Notes: generated from the sequence alone by a model not told the origin. Positions 1-8,624 are shown, counted from the stretch's first letter. The stretch: 37,349 nt of DNA from DASQDT01 sp036380435 (GCA_036380435.1 DASVES010000363.1:1-37349), one strand, 5' to 3'. Translations and numbers: made by a program.

Positions 1-318
1 GATCACGTCCTCGGGGCCGAGCCGATACTGCGTGAGGAAGTTGTTGTAGAAGGGAAGCACGGCGGCCTCCTCCTCGCTCCGCTGCCCGATGCGGTTGGCG
101 AGCATCTCTTTGGAGGCGACGGGGCGGGCGACCGTGGCGTCGTCCGGCTCCAGCCGCTCGCCCGGCGTCGGCGCGGGATGTGCCGCCTTCACCTCGCCCT
201 GCGGCGATTGCTTCGGCGGCTCCTTCGACTCCTTCTGCGCCGCGGCCGTGGCGGCCGTCGGCGAAAGCGCGAGCAGGAGCGCGAGTGATGCGACGCCGAT
301 TCTCATTTCCGATTTCAT
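1..318 (-). CDS. Polysaccharide export outer-membrane protein (Wza-like), N-terminal part, cut by window edge
   Basis: The first 106 residues of a protein that runs off the left edge. The start is the ATG at 318, with a strong GGAGG 8 nt upstream. Residues 1-27 are a signal peptide (MKSEM, then a hydrophobic run ending near TAATAAA). A Pro/Lys/Glu-rich linker follows, and then the beginning of the polysaccharide-export domain, ending YRLGPEDVI, the characteristic opening of the Poly_export (Wza/KpsD/GumB) family. Members form the outer-membrane channel for exopolysaccharide. It lies 48 nt downstream of the priming sugar transferase, as in XrtA-linked loci. No lipobox Cys is visible in the part present. 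The SLBB domains expected downstream lie outside the window, so the family call rests on a short motif plus context. Confidence 0.8.
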   Translation of the reverse strand, partial: MKSEMRIGVASLALLLALSPTAATAAAQKESKEPPKQSPQGEVKAAHPAPTPGERLEPDDATVARPVASKEMLANRIGQRSEEEAAVLPFYNNFLTQYRLGPEDVI

Positions 319-366
319 CGTCTTAACCTCCAAAACTTCCGTTAACAACTCCGAAGAGTCCGAGCC

Positions 367-1755
367 TTATGTGCCCCGCCCGAAGAGGATCGTCTTCACC
401 GTCTCGAAGAGGATCACGGCGTCGAGCATGAGGCTCTGGTTCTTGATGTAGAAAAGATCGTACTGAAGCTTCTGCCGCGCGTCCTCGATGGAGGCGCCGT
501 AGGGGTACTTGATCTGCGCCCAGCCGGTGAGGCCCGGCGCGATCAGGTGGCGCTGCTCGTAGAAGGGAATCTCCTCGGCGAGCTGGCTGACGAAGTGCGG
601 CCGCTCGGGGCGCGGGCCGACGAAGTTCATCTCGCCCTTGAGGATGTTCCAGAACTGCGGAATCTCGTCCACGCGTATCTTGCGAATCACCCGGCCGACG
701 CGCGTCGTGCGTTCGTCGCCGGCCTTGCTCGCCCACACGGGGCCGTCTCTTTCGGCGTCCAGGCGCATCGAGCGAAACTTCATGATCGTAAACACCCGCC
801 CGTTCTTGCCGACGCGCTCCTGCCGGTAAAGCGCGGGGCCGGGCGACTCCAGCTTGACGAGCAGGGCCGTGAGGAGCGCCAGCGGAAGCGACAGCAGCCC
901 GCCGACCAGGGCCGCGCCGCGATGCAGGAACGTGCGTGCCGCACTGCTGAGGCGCGCCTGCCGGCCCCGGCCCGAGAAGATGAGCCAGGAGGGGCGCAGC
1001 ATGTCGAGCGAGACGCGCCCCGTCAGCCGCTCGTAGAAGCTGGCGCACTCCTCGATGGCGACGCCGCCCGACAGACTCAGGTCGAGCAGTTCCTCGACGG
1101 GGAACTGTCCGCGCCGCTCGCCCATCGCGACGACGATGCGGTCAACCGACTCGCGCCGCACGACCTCGGCTAAGTCTTTAGTCAGTCCGATGACGCGCGG
1201 GTTCACCAAGCTCTGGCCGAGGAGTTCGGGCCGGTTGTCCACGAAGCCGACGATGCGGAAGCCCGCGTCGCGTCGTTCCAAAGCCTCGCGCGCCACCTCG
1301 ATGGCCGACTCGCCCGAGCCGACGATCAGGATGCGCTCGCCGACGTTGGGGTGGCCGAGCAGCCAGTGAATCGCCACGCGCCAGCCGACCATCAGCGTGA
1401 GCGCCAGTGGCAGCGAGATGAGCGACACGCCGCGACCAACCATCAGCGGGGGCACGGCGTAGAAGAGGATGGCGAGTGCGACCCACGCGAGACCGAGCGC
1501 CTGGATGAGACGCAACACCAGCTCGCGCCGGTCGTGCATGACGACGAAGTCGTAGAGGTCGTAGAGATAGAAAGCGGCGAGGCAGAAGAGGCCGACGAGC
1601 GCGGCCTTCAGGTAGCCGTGCTTGACGGTGAGTTCAAAGTGCGCGTCCTCCATCCCGAGGCGCACGTAGGCGGCGGCCACCGTGGCGCCGAAGAGCAAAA
1701 GCGCCTCGGCGGCGATAAGCAGCGGCGTCCTCGTGTTGAAGCGCGTCGAACTCAC
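367..1755 (-). CDS. Priming sugar transferase (polyprenyl-phosphate sugar-1-phosphate transferase), XrtA/PEP-CTERM type
   Basis: A 462-aa inner-membrane enzyme that should transfer a sugar-1-phosphate from a nucleotide sugar to undecaprenyl phosphate, the first step of repeat-unit synthesis. Visible parts: several N-terminal membrane segments (about 10-30, 48-66, 84-104, 108-130); a CoA-binding-like Rossmann region with VGSGES at 145-150; the ECASFYERLTGRV segment (236-248) typical of the PEP-CTERM-associated EpsB-like subgroup; a membrane hairpin at 280-300; and the catalytic bacterial sugar transferase domain with LESPGPALYRQERVG (302-316), KFRSM (326-330), DEIPQFWNILKGEMNFVGP (363-381) and PGLTGWAQ (407-414). 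The start is GTG; the next in-frame Met would remove the first membrane segment. It follows the tyrosine kinase across a 146-nt gap that holds a heptamer-repeat hairpin. The sugar it transfers cannot be read from sequence. Confidence 0.93.
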   Translation of the reverse strand: MSSTRFNTRTPLLIAAEALLLFGATVAAAYVRLGMEDAHFELTVKHGYLKAALVGLFCLAAFYLYDLYDFVVMHDRRELVLRLIQALGLAWVALAILFYAVPPLMVGRGVSLISLPLALTLMVGWRVAIHWLLGHPNVGERILIVGSGESAIEVAREALERRDAGFRIVGFVDNRPELLGQSLVNPRVIGLTKDLAEVVRRESVDRIVVAMGERRGQFPVEELLDLSLSGGVAIEECASFYERLTGRVSLDMLRPSWLIFSGRGRQARLSSAARTFLHRGAALVGGLLSLPLALLTALLVKLESPGPALYRQERVGKNGRVFTIMKFRSMRLDAERDGPVWASKAGDERTTRVGRVIRKIRVDEIPQFWNILKGEMNFVGPRPERPHFVSQLAEEIPFYEQRHLIAPGLTGWAQIKYPYGASIEDARQKLQYDLFYIKNQSLMLDAVILFETVKTILFGRGT

Positions 1756-1901
1756 GGACTCTCAATGACCTCTCAACAAAAGCTGTTAGCTGTTAGCTTG
1801 AAGATAGCGAACCAGAGTGTTCGAGTGCCTGCGAGGCGTTCCCTTCGGCGTCTGCCGTGGGCTGAAAGCTAATAGCTCACAGCTAATCGCTAATCGCTCT
1901 C
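1756..1901 (-). repeat. Intergenic heptamer-repeat hairpin A (between tyrosine kinase and sugar transferase)
   Basis: Read on the minus strand, 1899-1864 contains tandem 7-mers GCGATTA, GCGATTA, GCTGTGA, GCTATTA, GCT. The other arm (1800-1779) is the reverse complement of GCTGTTA GCTGTTA GCTT. The arms can pair over about 19 bp with two mismatches, around a loop of roughly 70 nt. No U-tract follows, so this is not a classic terminator; it could attenuate, stabilise or process the mRNA between two operon genes. Seen directly; the role is inference. Confidence 0.7.
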
Positions 1902-3029
1902 TCACGCCTTCTCCTCGACGACCTCGGCCGTTTCCGCCGGGGCCTCGTCGCGCCGCTGGTAGCGCGGGCGGCGGTAGTAGTAGTTGTTGTTGTAGTTCTC
2001 GCCCGGCGGCTCGTCCGCGCCGTTGAGGACGATGCCGAGGACGCGCTCGCGCGGGATGGGTTCGAGCAGTCGTTCGAGCGCGGAGAAGCGCGTGCGCCCC
2101 GCCCGGGCGACGACGAGCACGCCGTCGGCCCGGCTGATGACGAGCGTGGCGTCGGTGAAGATGCCGAGCGGAGGGGTGTCGATGATGATGTAGTCGTACA
2201 GCCCGCGCAGCTCCTTGAGGACGCGGCCGAAGCGCGGCCCCGACAAAAGCTCGGCGACGTTGTCGCGCGGCTCGCCGCCCGGCAGCAGGTGCAGCCCCGC
2301 CGGAGTCAGGCGGATGATCGACTCTTCGAGCGTGGCCTCGCCGGCCAGGACTTCGGAGAGGCCGAAGGGGGCGTCGATGCCAAGGTAGTCGCCGGCCGTC
2401 GGCTTGCGGAGGTCGGCGTCGATGAGTAGCGCGCGCACGCCGTCGGTCTGCGCGAGCAGCCAGGAGAGGTTGACGGCCGTCATCGTCTTGCCCTCCATGA
2501 TGCCGGCGCTCGTGATGACGAAGGCCTGCATCTTCTTGCGCTCGCCGGCGTGGAGCACGCGCGTCCGCAAAGAGCGGAACCGCTCGGCGTGCGGCGAGTT
2601 CGGTTGGGTGACGGCGATGATGTGTGGTTCGACGCGCGCAGACGTGACCTCCAGAGACTGGAAGGCGTCGGCGCGCATCGAACCGGCAGCGCCCAAAGTT
2701 GCCCCAGCAACACGCGAAGCCTGCATGTCGGGGAGTGCCGACCCGACGGGGCGTCCGGTGCGCTCATTGGGCGCTGATCCTGCGGGCGCCGACCCCGGCG
2801 CCGTGATGTGTGCGGAGCGCCCGAGCAATTGCTCCGGCGCGGGGAGCGGCGCGACAACGCTTGACGCCGACGCGTGCGCGGCGTCGCCGCCCGCTCCGTG
2901 GCCGTTCGCGCCGTTGCCCGCGGCGCGCTCCGTCGCCCCGCCGCGCGACTGCTCGTCGCCCCCACTTCCCTGACCCTTCGCGCCGTTCGTCTCCGCGGCG
3001 CGCTTTAATGCGTCGTAGACTCGACCCAT
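1902..3029 (-). CDS. Bacterial tyrosine autokinase (BY-kinase), CpsD/CapB-like, XrtA-associated
   Basis: A 375-aa cytoplasmic ATPase/kinase that partners the chain-length protein to control polymer length. The start is the ATG at 3029 (MGRVYDALKRA, the conserved opening of the PEP-CTERM-linked subgroup) with a GGGGG-rich ribosome site just upstream. Longer in-frame starts would run through the upstream gene. Residues 15-120 are a Gly/Ala-rich spacer. The kinase core has a P-loop with AGIMEGKT (175-182), Walker A' LLIDADLRKP (201-210) and Walker B IIIDTPP (281-287). The tail is Tyr-rich (NYNNNYYYRRPRY, 345-357), the expected autophosphorylation cluster. The P-loop is slightly unusual: IM replaces the usual PG before EGK. 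Its start is separated by one nucleotide from the stop of the ATPase gene, implying coupled translation. Confidence 0.93.
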   Translation of the reverse strand: MGRVYDALKRAAETNGAKGQGSGGDEQSRGGATERAAGNGANGHGAGGDAAHASASSVVAPLPAPEQLLGRSAHITAPGSAPAGSAPNERTGRPVGSALPDMQASRVAGATLGAAGSMRADAFQSLEVTSARVEPHIIAVTQPNSPHAERFRSLRTRVLHAGERKKMQAFVITSAGIMEGKTMTAVNLSWLLAQTDGVRALLIDADLRKPTAGDYLGIDAPFGLSEVLAGEATLEESIIRLTPAGLHLLPGGEPRDNVAELLSGPRFGRVLKELRGLYDYIIIDTPPLGIFTDATLVISRADGVLVVARAGRTRFSALERLLEPIPRERVLGIVLNGADEPPGENYNNNYYYRRPRYQRRDEAPAETAEVVEEKA

Positions 3030-3030
3030 C

Positions 3031-4110
3031 TCACTTACCCCCTTCGCGGCCCCAGCCGTCGGACGCGCGGCCGAGGTCGCCGCCACTGTCCGCCACCGCT
3101 GTGGCGTCCGAGCCAAGTTCCCGCTCTAACTCGCGCTCCATCTCGCGCTCCTCGTGAGCGTGCGCGGCCCCGGCCATCGGGCCGCGCCCCTCGTCTGTCC
3201 CGGCGCCCGCCGCCCAAAGCTCCGCGCGCCCCTGCGCGGTAAAGATGCGCGACTGCGACTCGCGCTCCTCGCCCGTCTGCCGTCCGCGCGAGGCCGTGGG
3301 CAGCAGGTCGAAGGTGTCGGCCACCTCCTCGATGATCGCGCGGTTGATGGTTTCGGCCCCTGCGGCGAAGCCCGAGAGCAGCGCGTTGTCGCAGAGGTTG
3401 TTGACGAGACGCGGGATGCCGTTCGAGCAGCGGAAGACGAAATCGATGGCCGTCTCCGTGAAGATATCCGTGCGCTCCGCGCCCGCGACCAGCAGACGCG
3501 ACGAGATGTAGCGTTCCGTCTCCTCCACGTCAGGTAGCGGCCTGATCTCGCACCGAAGCGCCACGCGCTGCTTGAGCTGGCGCAGCTCCTGACGGTTCAA
3601 GACCTCCCGCAGCTCGGGCTGGCCCGTCAGGACTATCTGAAGCTGCTTGGCCGTGTCGGACTCGAAGTTGGAGAGCAGTCGTATCTCTTCGAGCACGGCC
3701 GTGGAGAGTCCATGCGCCTCGTCAACGATGAGCACGGTGCGCAGGCCGCGCGCGTGCCGCTCTTCGAGCGTGTCGCCAAGAGCGATGATCAGCTCCGACT
3801 TGTTGTGCCACGACTGCACGTTGAGCAGGCGGGACGAGGCGATGTGCTGGTAGAACTCTTCGACGCTCATCCGCGGGTTGAAGATGTAGCCGACGAGCAC
3901 CGTGCGGTCGAGCCGCTGCATCATCCAGCGCAGGATGGTGGTCTTACCCGTGCCCACCTCGCCGGTGACGACGATTAAGCCCTTCCCACTCTCGATGCCG
4001 TAGTGCAAATTCGCCATCGCCTCCGTGTGCGACGGCGTGAAATAGATGAAGCGCGGGTCGGGCGTCAGCGCGAACGGCAGTTCTTTGAGACCATAGAAGT
4101 CTAAATACAT
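3031..4110 (-). CDS. ExeA-like AAA ATPase, XrtA/PEP-CTERM locus type
   Basis: A 359-aa ATPase opening MYLDFYGLKELPF, as in ExeA/GspA-like and PEP-CTERM-locus secretion ATPases. It has Walker A GEVGTGKT (50-57), Walker B VLIVDEAH (126-133), a sensor-1-like VLTGQPEL (160-167) and a winged-helix-like segment with NGIPRLVNNLCDNAL (230-244). The last 85 residues are low-complexity and charged (EREMERELERELG), unlike the compact core. GGAGG lies 6 nt upstream of the ATG. In the family the protein is thought to energise or organise envelope export, but the exact role in XrtA loci is not settled. It lies between the chain-length protein and the tyrosine kinase and is probably co-transcribed with both; the gap upstream holds hairpin B. 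Confidence 0.92.
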   Translation of the reverse strand: MYLDFYGLKELPFALTPDPRFIYFTPSHTEAMANLHYGIESGKGLIVVTGEVGTGKTTILRWMMQRLDRTVLVGYIFNPRMSVEEFYQHIASSRLLNVQSWHNKSELIIALGDTLEERHARGLRTVLIVDEAHGLSTAVLEEIRLLSNFESDTAKQLQIVLTGQPELREVLNRQELRQLKQRVALRCEIRPLPDVEETERYISSRLLVAGAERTDIFTETAIDFVFRCSNGIPRLVNNLCDNALLSGFAAGAETINRAIIEEVADTFDLLPTASRGRQTGEERESQSRIFTAQGRAELWAAGAGTDEGRGPMAGAAHAHEEREMERELERELGSDATAVADSGGDLGRASDGWGREGGK

Positions 4111-4126
4111 CTCAACCTCCGGTTGA

Positions 4127-4200
4127 AGAGGTCAGAGGTCAGAGGTCAGTTAAAAGGTCATCTGTTTTTACTAACCTCTAACCTCTAACCTCTGACCTCT
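4127..4200 (-). repeat. Intergenic heptamer-repeat hairpin B (between chain-length protein and ATPase)
   Basis: On the plus strand 4127-4149 carries three tandem copies of the 7-mer GAGGTCA. At 4171-4200 the reverse complement appears as GAGGTCA followed by three GAGGTTA copies (minus-strand reading). The two arms pair over about 22 nt, with the C/T differences giving G-U or mismatched pairs. The loop is about 21 nt. The structure fills nearly the whole 96-nt gap and ends just before the ribosome site of the ATPase gene. Confidence 0.8.
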
Positions 4201-4206
4201 CTTTCC

Positions 4207-5832
4207 TCATCCTCTGAACGCGAACACCTCAAGCAGGCGTGTCAGCCGCAGGGCGGCGTAGAGCGCGGGGACGCTGAGGACGGCCGAGGCCAACCCGGCG
4301 GTCGTGAGCGCCACGCGGCGCAGGCGCAACCGGCGCTCCTCGCGCGGCGTGAGCATTTGCGGGAGCGTCACCAGCACGGGCAGGCCCGTATAGTGCTCGG
4401 CGTCCTCGCGGTTCTGGATCGTTAACAGCTTCGGCACCTCGAAGGCGGCGGCGAAGACTAGCCCCGTGCAGAGGCCCGCGACGAGGCCGAGGAACATCAG
4501 CAGCGGGCGCTTCGGCGCCACGGGCTGCTGCGGCAAACTCGCCGCGTCGATGACCTCGATTGACTCGCCCTGCGAGTTCGACGTGACATCCGAGATGAGC
4601 TTCGCCTTCTCGCTCTGCTCCAGCAACTCGTCGTAGACGGTCTTGGCCGTCTGGTAGTCGCGGTTGATGGATTCGAGCCCGACCTCCGCGGTGGGCATGC
4701 CGCCGAGGCGCCGGTTGACCTCGGCGGTCTGCTGGTCGTTGAGGGCGAGCCGCTTCTGCAACACGGTCATGTCGCCGTCCACCTTCTGCAACTCCTCCTT
4801 CATGCTGTGCTGGCGCGGGTCGCTCGCGCCTTCGAGCCGCTTGCGCCGGTCCTCGATCCGCTGCTTGTAGTCGGCGACCATCTCGTCGATCTCGCGCTGG
4901 ACGTTGTCGAGCTCGGTCTGCTTCATGACCACGTCCGGGTGCTTCGGCCGCAGCTCCGTGAGCATCCGGTCCTTGTCGGAGCGGAGCTGCTCGCGGCGGG
5001 CGACGAGCGAGGCGTAGGCGGGCGTCGTCTTCGGGTCCTGGATGTTGTCGATGAAGAGGTCGATCTCCTCGGCCCGACGCTTCTCGAACTCGCCGCCCTG
5101 CGAGACGAGCGAGGAGCGGCGCTGGCGCAGGAAGTCGAGCGACGTGTTGAGGCTCTTCTGCTCCTCGCGCAGGCCGGCGAGCTGGCCGACGAGCGCCTGC
5201 GAGTGCGAGGGCAGGTGCGTCACGTTCTGCATCATGAACTGGAGGCGGCGGCGGTCGATCTCGTCGAGTTGCTGCTTGGACTCCTGGAGCCGGCGCTCGA
5301 AGAAGTCGCGGGTCGCCGTCGCGTCCTGCGTCGAGGCCACCGTCTGCGCCTTCGTGTATTTCGACGCCAGCTCGGCCGCCACGGCCTGAGCGGCCTTTGG
5401 GTCGGAGCTGCGGAAGGAAAGATAGAAGCCGTTGGTGATGTCGTTGCGGGTGGTGTTGATCTTGACGGCGAGGTCGCGCGTCTTCATGAGCTCGACGAGC
5501 ACGTCCATCGGCTCGTCGCGCTGCCGCTCGGCGGCGTAGAGGTTGAACTTCAGGATGAGCGGCTCCAGTGAAGAGCGGCTGACGACCTCCTGGCCGATGC
5601 TGTTGATGCGGATGGTGAGGTCGTCGCCCGTGAGCTGCGGGACGATGGACGGCGAGATCGACGGCGGACGCACCGTCAACAGCGTCGTCGATTCGTAAAT
5701 GTTCGGCAGCTTCCACACCGCCCACCCGACCGCCAGCGTGATGGCCGCCGCCGGCAGCATGATCATCCACTTGCGCCGCCAAAGCATGCGCGCGTACTCG
5801 GCCGGCTTCCGCTGTCTTAATTCAACACTCAT
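4207..5832 (-). CDS. Polysaccharide chain-length determinant (Wzz/GNVR-type), XrtA-associated
   Basis: A 541-aa inner-membrane polysaccharide co-polymerase. An N-terminal membrane segment (22-40) is followed by the periplasmic Wzz domain (LPNIYESTTLLTVRPPSISP, 42-61), long coiled-coil stretches around 175-360, and the C-terminal Pro-rich motif PQQPVAPKRPLL leading into a second membrane segment. An extra membrane segment lies near the C-terminus (about 505-530). No kinase domain is fused; the separate tyrosine kinase two genes downstream should supply it. The start at 5832 has GGAG 8 nt upstream. It follows the TPR lipoprotein after an 85-nt gap with hairpin C. Together with the kinase it is expected to set EPS chain length. 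Confidence 0.92.
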   Translation of the reverse strand: MSVELRQRKPAEYARMLWRRKWMIMLPAAAITLAVGWAVWKLPNIYESTTLLTVRPPSISPSIVPQLTGDDLTIRINSIGQEVVSRSSLEPLILKFNLYAAERQRDEPMDVLVELMKTRDLAVKINTTRNDITNGFYLSFRSSDPKAAQAVAAELASKYTKAQTVASTQDATATRDFFERRLQESKQQLDEIDRRRLQFMMQNVTHLPSHSQALVGQLAGLREEQKSLNTSLDFLRQRRSSLVSQGGEFEKRRAEEIDLFIDNIQDPKTTPAYASLVARREQLRSDKDRMLTELRPKHPDVVMKQTELDNVQREIDEMVADYKQRIEDRRKRLEGASDPRQHSMKEELQKVDGDMTVLQKRLALNDQQTAEVNRRLGGMPTAEVGLESINRDYQTAKTVYDELLEQSEKAKLISDVTSNSQGESIEVIDAASLPQQPVAPKRPLLMFLGLVAGLCTGLVFAAAFEVPKLLTIQNREDAEHYTGLPVLVTLPQMLTPREERRLRLRRVALTTAGLASAVLSVPALYAALRLTRLLEVFAFRG

Positions 5833-5847
5833 AAGCTCACTCCGTTC

Positions 5848-5917
5848 GCCGTGATAAGTGACGAGACAAAAACCGTCTGCTCTTTCTTATCACTCATCAC
5901 TTATCACTCATCACTCC
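5848..5917 (-). repeat. Intergenic heptamer-repeat hairpin C (between TPR lipoprotein and chain-length protein)
   Basis: Read on the minus strand, 5916-5886 is GTGATGA GTGATAA GTGATGA GTGATAA G. The opposing arm at 5865-5851 is the inverse of one unit and a half and can pair over 11-12 bp. The loop is about 20-35 nt depending on register. The array begins directly after the lipoprotein stop codon. The words again have period 7 and fit GNNNTNA, as in hairpins A and B, but the word itself differs. Confidence 0.8.
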
Positions 5918-8389
5918 TCAAAGGCTCTCCAGCGCCCGCTGAATGTCCTCGACCGGTGCTTTGGGCCGGCGCAGCGGCCCGACGGCCTCGGCCTGAGCGA
6001 GACGCTGGGCGGCCAGCAACTCGCGGCGCGCGGCGGCGCGGTCGCCCTTGCCCGTGAGGGCGAGGCCGAGGTGGAGGCGGTAGACGGAGTTGTCGCCGCC
6101 GGTCGCCGCCGAGAGCGAGACGGCCTTCTGAAGTTGTTCGACGGCCGGCCCGTAGAGGCCCTTCTTGTAGTAGACCCAGCCGAGCGTGTCGGCGTAGCCG
6201 GGCTGCTCGGGGCGGCGGCGGACGACCTCCTGCGCGAGACGCACGGCCTCGTCCAAGTTGCCCTTCTCGTATTCGGCGTAGAGCATCGCGAGGTTGTTGG
6301 CCGCGATCTCCTCGCCGGGGTTGATGGCGAGGGCGCGGCGGTAGTTCTCGGCCGCGGCGTCGAGGTTGCGGCGGCTGAACTCGACCATGCCGATCTTGCT
6401 GAAGGTGACGGCGTCGTTGGGCCGCCGCTCCGTCACCTTCTGGTACTCGGCCACGGAGCGCTCAGGCTGGTTCGTGTTGAAGTAAAGCTCGGCCAGCTTC
6501 TGGTAGGCGGCCACGAAGTCGGGGTCGAGTTCGATGGCGCGCCGGAAGCCGGCCTCGGTCGCCTCCGCGTCGGGCGGCACGCCCTGCGTGGTGCCCTGCG
6601 CGTAGGCCGTGCCCTTGAGGTATTGGAGGTGGGCCACACCGGGGTGCTCGGCGGTGAGGGCGTCGAGGCGCGCGCGCGCTTCCTGGAAGCGGTTCGTCGC
6701 GCCGTAGAGCTGGACGAGGCCGTCGAGCGCCTGGAAGTTGGTGCCGTCGAGGGTAAGCGCGCGCTCGTAGAGAGAGAACGCCTCGTCGTACTTGCCTTCG
6801 ACGACGGCGATGCCGGCCAGGTTGGTGTAGGACGAGGGGGAGTTAGGCCACACGTCGCGCGCGGCCTCCATGTCGGCGCGCGCGGCGGCGAGGAGCGAGG
6901 CTGCCGCGCCCGCGTTTTTGGCCGCGCCGCGCAGGCGCATGTTGGCCATGCCGCGCGCCGTCAGCGTGCGGACTTTAATCTCGGAGAGCAGTTGCGGCGT
7001 CTGCTGCGCCGAGGGCGGCGTCTCGCGCAGCCTGTCGAGGAGTTCGGTGGCCTGCCGGCGAACCATCTCGGGGTCGCCGCCCGAGAGGTTAACCTGCAAC
7101 TGCATCAGCTTCGCGGGCAGGAAGTTCGGGTGGAAGCGTTCGAGGTCGCCGGTGAACGAGCGCGCCTGCTCGATCTGCCCGTCGCGGAACTGCGCCTCGG
7201 ACATGAAGTAGAGGGCGAGCTGCGAGCGCGGCTCCTGTTCGAGTATCCCGCTGAGGTCGGCGATGGCCTCTTTGGTCTGGCCCTGTTCGAGGCGGAGGCG
7301 CGCACGCAGCAGCAGCGCCTCGGGGTCGCGGCCGTTCTTCTTCAAAATCTCCTCGGCCTTCGCCGCGGCGCCGGGGCGGTCGCCCTTCTGGAGGAGGAGT
7401 TCGCCGACGCGGTAGTGGGCGCGCGCGTACTCGGGGAAGAGTTGGAGGCTCTCGCGATAGACCGAGAGCGCGTCGTCGAGGCGGCCCGTGCTGGCGTAGA
7501 AGTCGGCGAGCTTGGTGCGGCCGTCGGGGCGCGTGGGGTCGAGCGCGGCCAGAGCCTTGTAGGCCTCCTCGGCGCGGTCGAGCCGATTGTTGAGGAGGTA
7601 GAAGCTGGCGAGAATCCAGTGTACGTCCTGATTCGTCGGGTCAACTTCGACGGCCTTGCGGAACTGCGCCTCGGCCTCGTCGGTGCGCCGCTGCTGCGCG
7701 AGGAACTTGCCGTACTCGACGTAGGCCAGCGAGGCGCGGTCGTTCAACTGGATGGCGCGCTTAAAGGTCTTCTCGGCCTCGCCTAAGTCACCGACAAGAC
7801 GGTAGAAGCCGGCGAGGCTGATGTAGGACTCGACACGCGCGGGATCGAGTTCGATGGCGTGATTGATCTTCTTGAGCGCCTCGACGCGGTCGTTGGGGCC
7901 GTTGCGCGCGGCCAGGACGTTGGCCAGCAGAATGTGCGCGGGAACGTAGTTGGCGTCCTGCTTGAGGATTTCTTCGGCGTGGATGCCGGCCTCTTCGAGG
8001 AGTTCGGGGTTGGTGACCTTGCTGCCGCGCTGGCTGCCGATGAGGAGGTAGCTGCCGATCTTATAGCGCGCCTCCTTGTTCGACGGGTCGAGCTTGAGGG
8101 CGCGGTTCATCTCGTCGAACGACTCGTTGAACCGTTCCAGCCCCTCGTAGGCGCGGGCCAGCCCCCAGTGGGCCGAGGCCAACGCCTCGTCGATCTGGAT
8201 GGCGTTACGAAACTCCAGCGCCGCCTCGTGGAACTTGCGCTCCTTGAGGAAGGCTTCGCCGCGGGTGACATGTTCGGCTTTGAGCTTTTCGGGGTCGGAG
8301 CAGGCGGCCGTCAGGACGGCGCAGGCGAGCAGGACGGCGAGCAGCGCCGGGGCGAAGCCCCGCGCGCGTAGGCACTCGAAGAATCTCAT
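5918..8389 (-). CDS. TPR-repeat lipoprotein of the PEP-CTERM/EPS system (PrsT-like)
   Basis: An 823-aa lipoprotein. The start is the ATG at 8389, with AGGAG 9 nt upstream; a longer in-frame start at 8428 would put 13 extra residues before the signal sequence. Signal peptide with lipobox LTAAC (Cys30). The rest is a long array of about 34-residue tetratricopeptide repeats, for example AHWGLARAYEGLERFNES, YVEYGKFLAQQRRTDEAEA and AANNLAMLYAEYEKGNL. Such very long TPR lipoproteins accompany exosortase/EPS genes and probably scaffold the export machinery at the periplasmic side. It heads the block lipoprotein - chain-length - ATPase - kinase - sugar transferase - export protein. The 235-nt gap upstream contains the EpsI terminator, so a promoter probably lies at 8400-8565, though I see no convincing one. 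Confidence 0.92.
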   Translation of the reverse strand: MRFFECLRARGFAPALLAVLLACAVLTAACSDPEKLKAEHVTRGEAFLKERKFHEAALEFRNAIQIDEALASAHWGLARAYEGLERFNESFDEMNRALKLDPSNKEARYKIGSYLLIGSQRGSKVTNPELLEEAGIHAEEILKQDANYVPAHILLANVLAARNGPNDRVEALKKINHAIELDPARVESYISLAGFYRLVGDLGEAEKTFKRAIQLNDRASLAYVEYGKFLAQQRRTDEAEAQFRKAVEVDPTNQDVHWILASFYLLNNRLDRAEEAYKALAALDPTRPDGRTKLADFYASTGRLDDALSVYRESLQLFPEYARAHYRVGELLLQKGDRPGAAAKAEEILKKNGRDPEALLLRARLRLEQGQTKEAIADLSGILEQEPRSQLALYFMSEAQFRDGQIEQARSFTGDLERFHPNFLPAKLMQLQVNLSGGDPEMVRRQATELLDRLRETPPSAQQTPQLLSEIKVRTLTARGMANMRLRGAAKNAGAAASLLAAARADMEAARDVWPNSPSSYTNLAGIAVVEGKYDEAFSLYERALTLDGTNFQALDGLVQLYGATNRFQEARARLDALTAEHPGVAHLQYLKGTAYAQGTTQGVPPDAEATEAGFRRAIELDPDFVAAYQKLAELYFNTNQPERSVAEYQKVTERRPNDAVTFSKIGMVEFSRRNLDAAAENYRRALAINPGEEIAANNLAMLYAEYEKGNLDEAVRLAQEVVRRRPEQPGYADTLGWVYYKKGLYGPAVEQLQKAVSLSAATGGDNSVYRLHLGLALTGKGDRAAARRELLAAQRLAQAEAVGPLRRPKAPVEDIQRALESL

Positions 8390-8569
8390 TCGTGGCACTC
8401 CTATCGGAATCGGCGTCGGGCCGAGCACGCTGTCGGGCCCGGGGCAGGGCCTTTCCTCGTCTTTAGCCTGACGCTCGTCTTAACTTCACAAAACTCCCGC
8501 AGCGGGCAAGGCAACGAAGGTTTGTGCTCGGTCTCCCTCAGGCGTTAGCCCGGAAAGGTGACGAACTAC

Positions 8570-8612
8570 TATAAAAGACCAATCCGGCCGGGTTTCCAAT
8601 AACCGGCCCGGC
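8570..8612 (-). terminator. Possible terminator after epsI-like gene
   Basis: Just after the EpsI stop, the minus strand has two competing GC-rich stems (GCCGGG/CCCGGC or GGCCGG/CCGGCC within 8612-8584), followed by ATTGGTCTTTTATAG. The U-run is short, so termination strength is uncertain. Confidence 0.45.
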
Positions 8613-8624
8613 GTGTTTCAACCC

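Noticed and set aside
1756..5917. CRISPR array reading of the tandem repeats
   Set aside because: Units are 7 bp, directly adjacent, without spacers, and no cas genes are present.
5858..7786. Long plus-strand open frame opposite the TPR lipoprotein
   Set aside because: It is antisense to a clear TPR protein; long antisense frames are expected at this GC content, and its Val/Gly/Arg/Glu-rich translation shows no domain.
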